From: Ammonifex sp.
GTDB taxonomy: Bacteria > Bacillota > Desulfotomaculia > Desulfotomaculales > Ammonificaceae
Length of the DNA: 50,149 nt
Direction of reading: 5' to 3'
Assembly (NCBI GenBank): GCA_003604985.1
Contig: QZIW01000087.1
Span: 1 to 50,149 of the forward strand
This document shows, in pieces, positions 48,973 through 50,149 of this stretch (its first letter is position 1; each line of letters begins with the position of its first letter). The notes beneath the pieces are model-generated. The model saw only the letters and a list, made by a program, of their open reading frames with translations. It was not told where the DNA came from and ran no database searches. The position numbers were made by a program, and so were the translations under genes.

Positions 48973-49695
48973 GTGAACGTACGGTGGCTGTATAGGGGTT
49001 TTTTAAACCTTCTCTTTCCGGTACGCGGTTGCCCGCTTTGTTTTCGCGGGGTTGAAACCGTGCTTTGCGAGCGGTGCCGCCTTTTTCTCCAACGTACCTC
49101 ACAGGAGCCTTACTGCCAAGTTTGCGGCCGGTTTTTTAGCGTGCCGGGTGCGGGGTTTTGTCTGGAGTGCGGGTCGAGGACATGGCCTTTTGTCCTTGTC
49201 CGTGCTGCGGCCCCTTATGAAGGCGTCCTAAGATCGGCGGTCCACCGCTTAAAATTCGGCGGCAAGCAGGCAGTGGTTGATTTCTTGGGTGGGTTGATGG
49301 CCGACGTTTTGAGGCGCGAAGCGGCGTACCGGGGAGTGAACGTCATAGTACCGGTCCCTTTGAGTGCCAACCGGCTCCGGGAACGCGGTTTCAACCAGGC
49401 CGAACTACTGGCCGGGGTAGTTGCGGAAGCCTGTGAGCTTGGTTTGAAACCGGCGCTCAAGAGACTGTCCGATAGACCACCGCAGGCACAGCTCCACAGA
49501 CTGGCAAGGCGGGAAAATATAAAGGGGACGTTTTCGCTGGCGGACGATTCCATAAAAGGAAAGGCGGTAATTCTGGTGGACGATGTTTTTACGACAGGCA
49601 GCACCATGTCGGCGGCAGCAGAGGTACTTCTTGAAGGAGGTGCTACGGGAGTTTTGGGACTTACACTCGCTTCGGGGCGAACCTTGCCGAAATGA
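48973..49695 (+). CDS. comF: ComF family phosphoribosyltransferase-like protein
   Basis: A ComF-type protein of about 240 aa. Zinc-binding pairs CPLC...CERC and CQVCG...CLECG lie in the first 65 residues, and the C-terminal PRPP-binding motif VILVDDVFTTGSTM is intact. ComF helps DNA uptake in naturally competent bacteria; the homologue GntX is used otherwise. The frame is open to 48727, overlapping the cyclase gene, but GTG 48973 gives the family N-terminus (MNVRWLYRGFLNLLFPVRGCPLC). GCGGGA/TCCCGC (48896-48909) forms a hairpin upstream. Confidence 0.9.
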   Translation: MNVRWLYRGFLNLLFPVRGCPLCFRGVETVLCERCRLFLQRTSQEPYCQVCGRFFSVPGAGFCLECGSRTWPFVLVRAAAPYEGVLRSAVHRLKFGGKQAVVDFLGGLMADVLRREAAYRGVNVIVPVPLSANRLRERGFNQAELLAGVVAEACELGLKPALKRLSDRPPQAQLHRLARRENIKGTFSLADDSIKGKAVILVDDVFTTGSTMSAAAEVLLEGGATGVLGLTLASGRTLPK

Positions 49696-49731
49696 CGGTG
49701 TGTTCGACAAGCCGCAAGACAAATTCGGCTC

Positions 49732-49970
49732 ATTTCCACAGGTGAATCCCTTAGAACGCAAGTTATGCACAGATTTATCCACACTATCCACAGGTTTTTA
49801 TTAAGAATGGCCGCTGAAATTATCCGCATATTGGTAAATAATTTCCCCAGTTAAGGCTTAATATTGGGGGCGTTTCAGCAAGTTTTCGACATCGGTCAAA
49901 TTTCTTGAAGACCGCAATTCCGGCACAGCGGTAAGGTTTTGGCAGGGTACTTTAAACTTGCTGTGGGTAA
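49732..49970. other. DnaA-box cluster
   Basis: Perfect and near-perfect DnaA boxes: TTATGCACA (49763-49771), TTATCCACA (49775-49783), CTATCCACA (49784-49792) and TTATCCGCA (49820-49828), all on the plus strand, and TGTGGGTAA (49962-49970) on the minus strand. A weaker ATTTCCACA lies at 49732-49740. The bases between (49793-49960) are AT-rich in part. Three boxes in 30 bp are very unlikely by chance. The DnaA gene is not in the window. Confidence 0.75.
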
Positions 49971-50002
49971 ACCACAGCGTCCTCTCCTGACAGGAAATGC
50001 GC

Positions 50003-50031
50003 TTGACAATGCTGTGCGGGTATGCTAACAT
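50003..50031 (+). promoter_or_regulatory. rRNA operon promoter
   Basis: TTGACA (50003-50008), a 17-nt spacer and TAACAT (50026-50031). It lies directly before the rRNA leader. Confidence 0.75.
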
Positions 50032-50149
50032 AAAAATCCGAAGTCTTTGACGGTCTTTGAAAACTGAACAGTGGCGAGAGATTTGTGCGAGGTCAAGAAT
50101 CCTTGAGTAAAGCCAGTAATAAGGTTAAGTAAGCAAGGAAAGACCCGAA
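50032..50149 (+). other. leader of an rRNA operon, cut by the window edge
   Basis: GGTCTTTGAAAACTGAACA (50052-50070) is a typical processing-leader sequence just before 16S rRNA in Firmicutes. The 16S gene itself begins outside the window. Confidence 0.7.

Noticed and set aside
49732-49970. Chromosomal origin oriC
   Set aside because: The boxes are origin-like, but dnaA, dnaN, rpmH and recF are absent and all genes to the left run toward the site. I therefore call it a DnaA-box cluster outside the origin.

Overview
The window looks like a chromosomal piece of a moderately GC-rich, spore-forming, sulfate- or sulfite-reducing Firmicute of the Peptococcaceae / Desulfotomaculum-Pelotomaculum-Desulforudis type. 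The sulfur signature is a dsrM-dsrK-dsrC set with two small ferredoxins before it and a siroheme-amidase-like gene (DsrN/CbiA family) after it. The spore signature is sleB-ypeB plus a YlmC/YmxH protein. Shine-Dalgarno sites are strong, and TTG is used as start codon unusually often. Nearly all genes lie on the + strand. No phage, plasmid or CRISPR array is visible.

Layout. (1) 1-6.0 kb: replication/translation block rpsF-ssb-rpsR-rplI-dnaB, an FAD-dependent dehydrogenase-like protein, and purA. (2) 6.1-6.5 kb: tRNA-Glu and tRNA-Gly. (3) 6.7-9.0 kb: a CBS-CBS-ACT protein, then the SCIFF peptide and its radical SAM maturase. (4) 9.2-13.9 kb: envelope genes (M23 peptidase with LysM and G5, TPR protein, HExxH membrane protease, murA). 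(5) 14.1-20.3 kb: a possible structured RNA leader, two tandem ferredoxins, dsrM, dsrK, dsrC, cbiA/dsrN, cutA and nfi. (6) 20.5-24.2 kb: sleB, ypeB, a small orphan membrane protein and a heme o synthase-like gene. (7) 24.3-29.0 kb: a MarR-controlled efflux locus with two adaptor proteins, the relic of a dead MFS pump and an intact MFS pump. (8) 29.2-42.7 kb: a secondary cell-wall polymer locus (TagA-type transferase, CsaB, O-antigen-ligase-like protein, two glycosyltransferases, nucleotide-sugar dehydrogenase, LCP transferase, TagO-like initiator, GalU, GalE-like epimerase) with fabZ and a DUF4330 protein inside it. (9) 42.9-49.7 kb: DUF421 protein, phosphohexomutase, YlmC, metK, a GAF-GGDEF diguanylate cyclase and comF. 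(10) 49.7-50.15 kb: a cluster of DnaA boxes, then a strong promoter and the leader of an rRNA operon that begins beyond the window.

How the parts fit. DsrMK is the membrane thiol-disulfide redox module that works with DsrC. The ferredoxins are plausible electron partners and DsrN supplies amidated siroheme. In the cell-wall locus, TagO and TagA start a lipid-linked glycan, GalU, GalE and the dehydrogenase supply sugars, the glycosyltransferases extend it, CsaB adds pyruvate ketals (the usual S-layer ligand) and the LCP enzyme attaches the polymer to peptidoglycan.

Most unusual features. Two 199-bp MITE-like elements (about 87% identical by eye) lie in inverted orientation around tagA, and one supplies the 5' end of the csaB reading frame. 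A nested RNA fold precedes the ferredoxin-dsr genes. A DnaA-box cluster lies in front of the rRNA promoter. Three families of 7-8 bp periodic intergenic repeats recur through the window.
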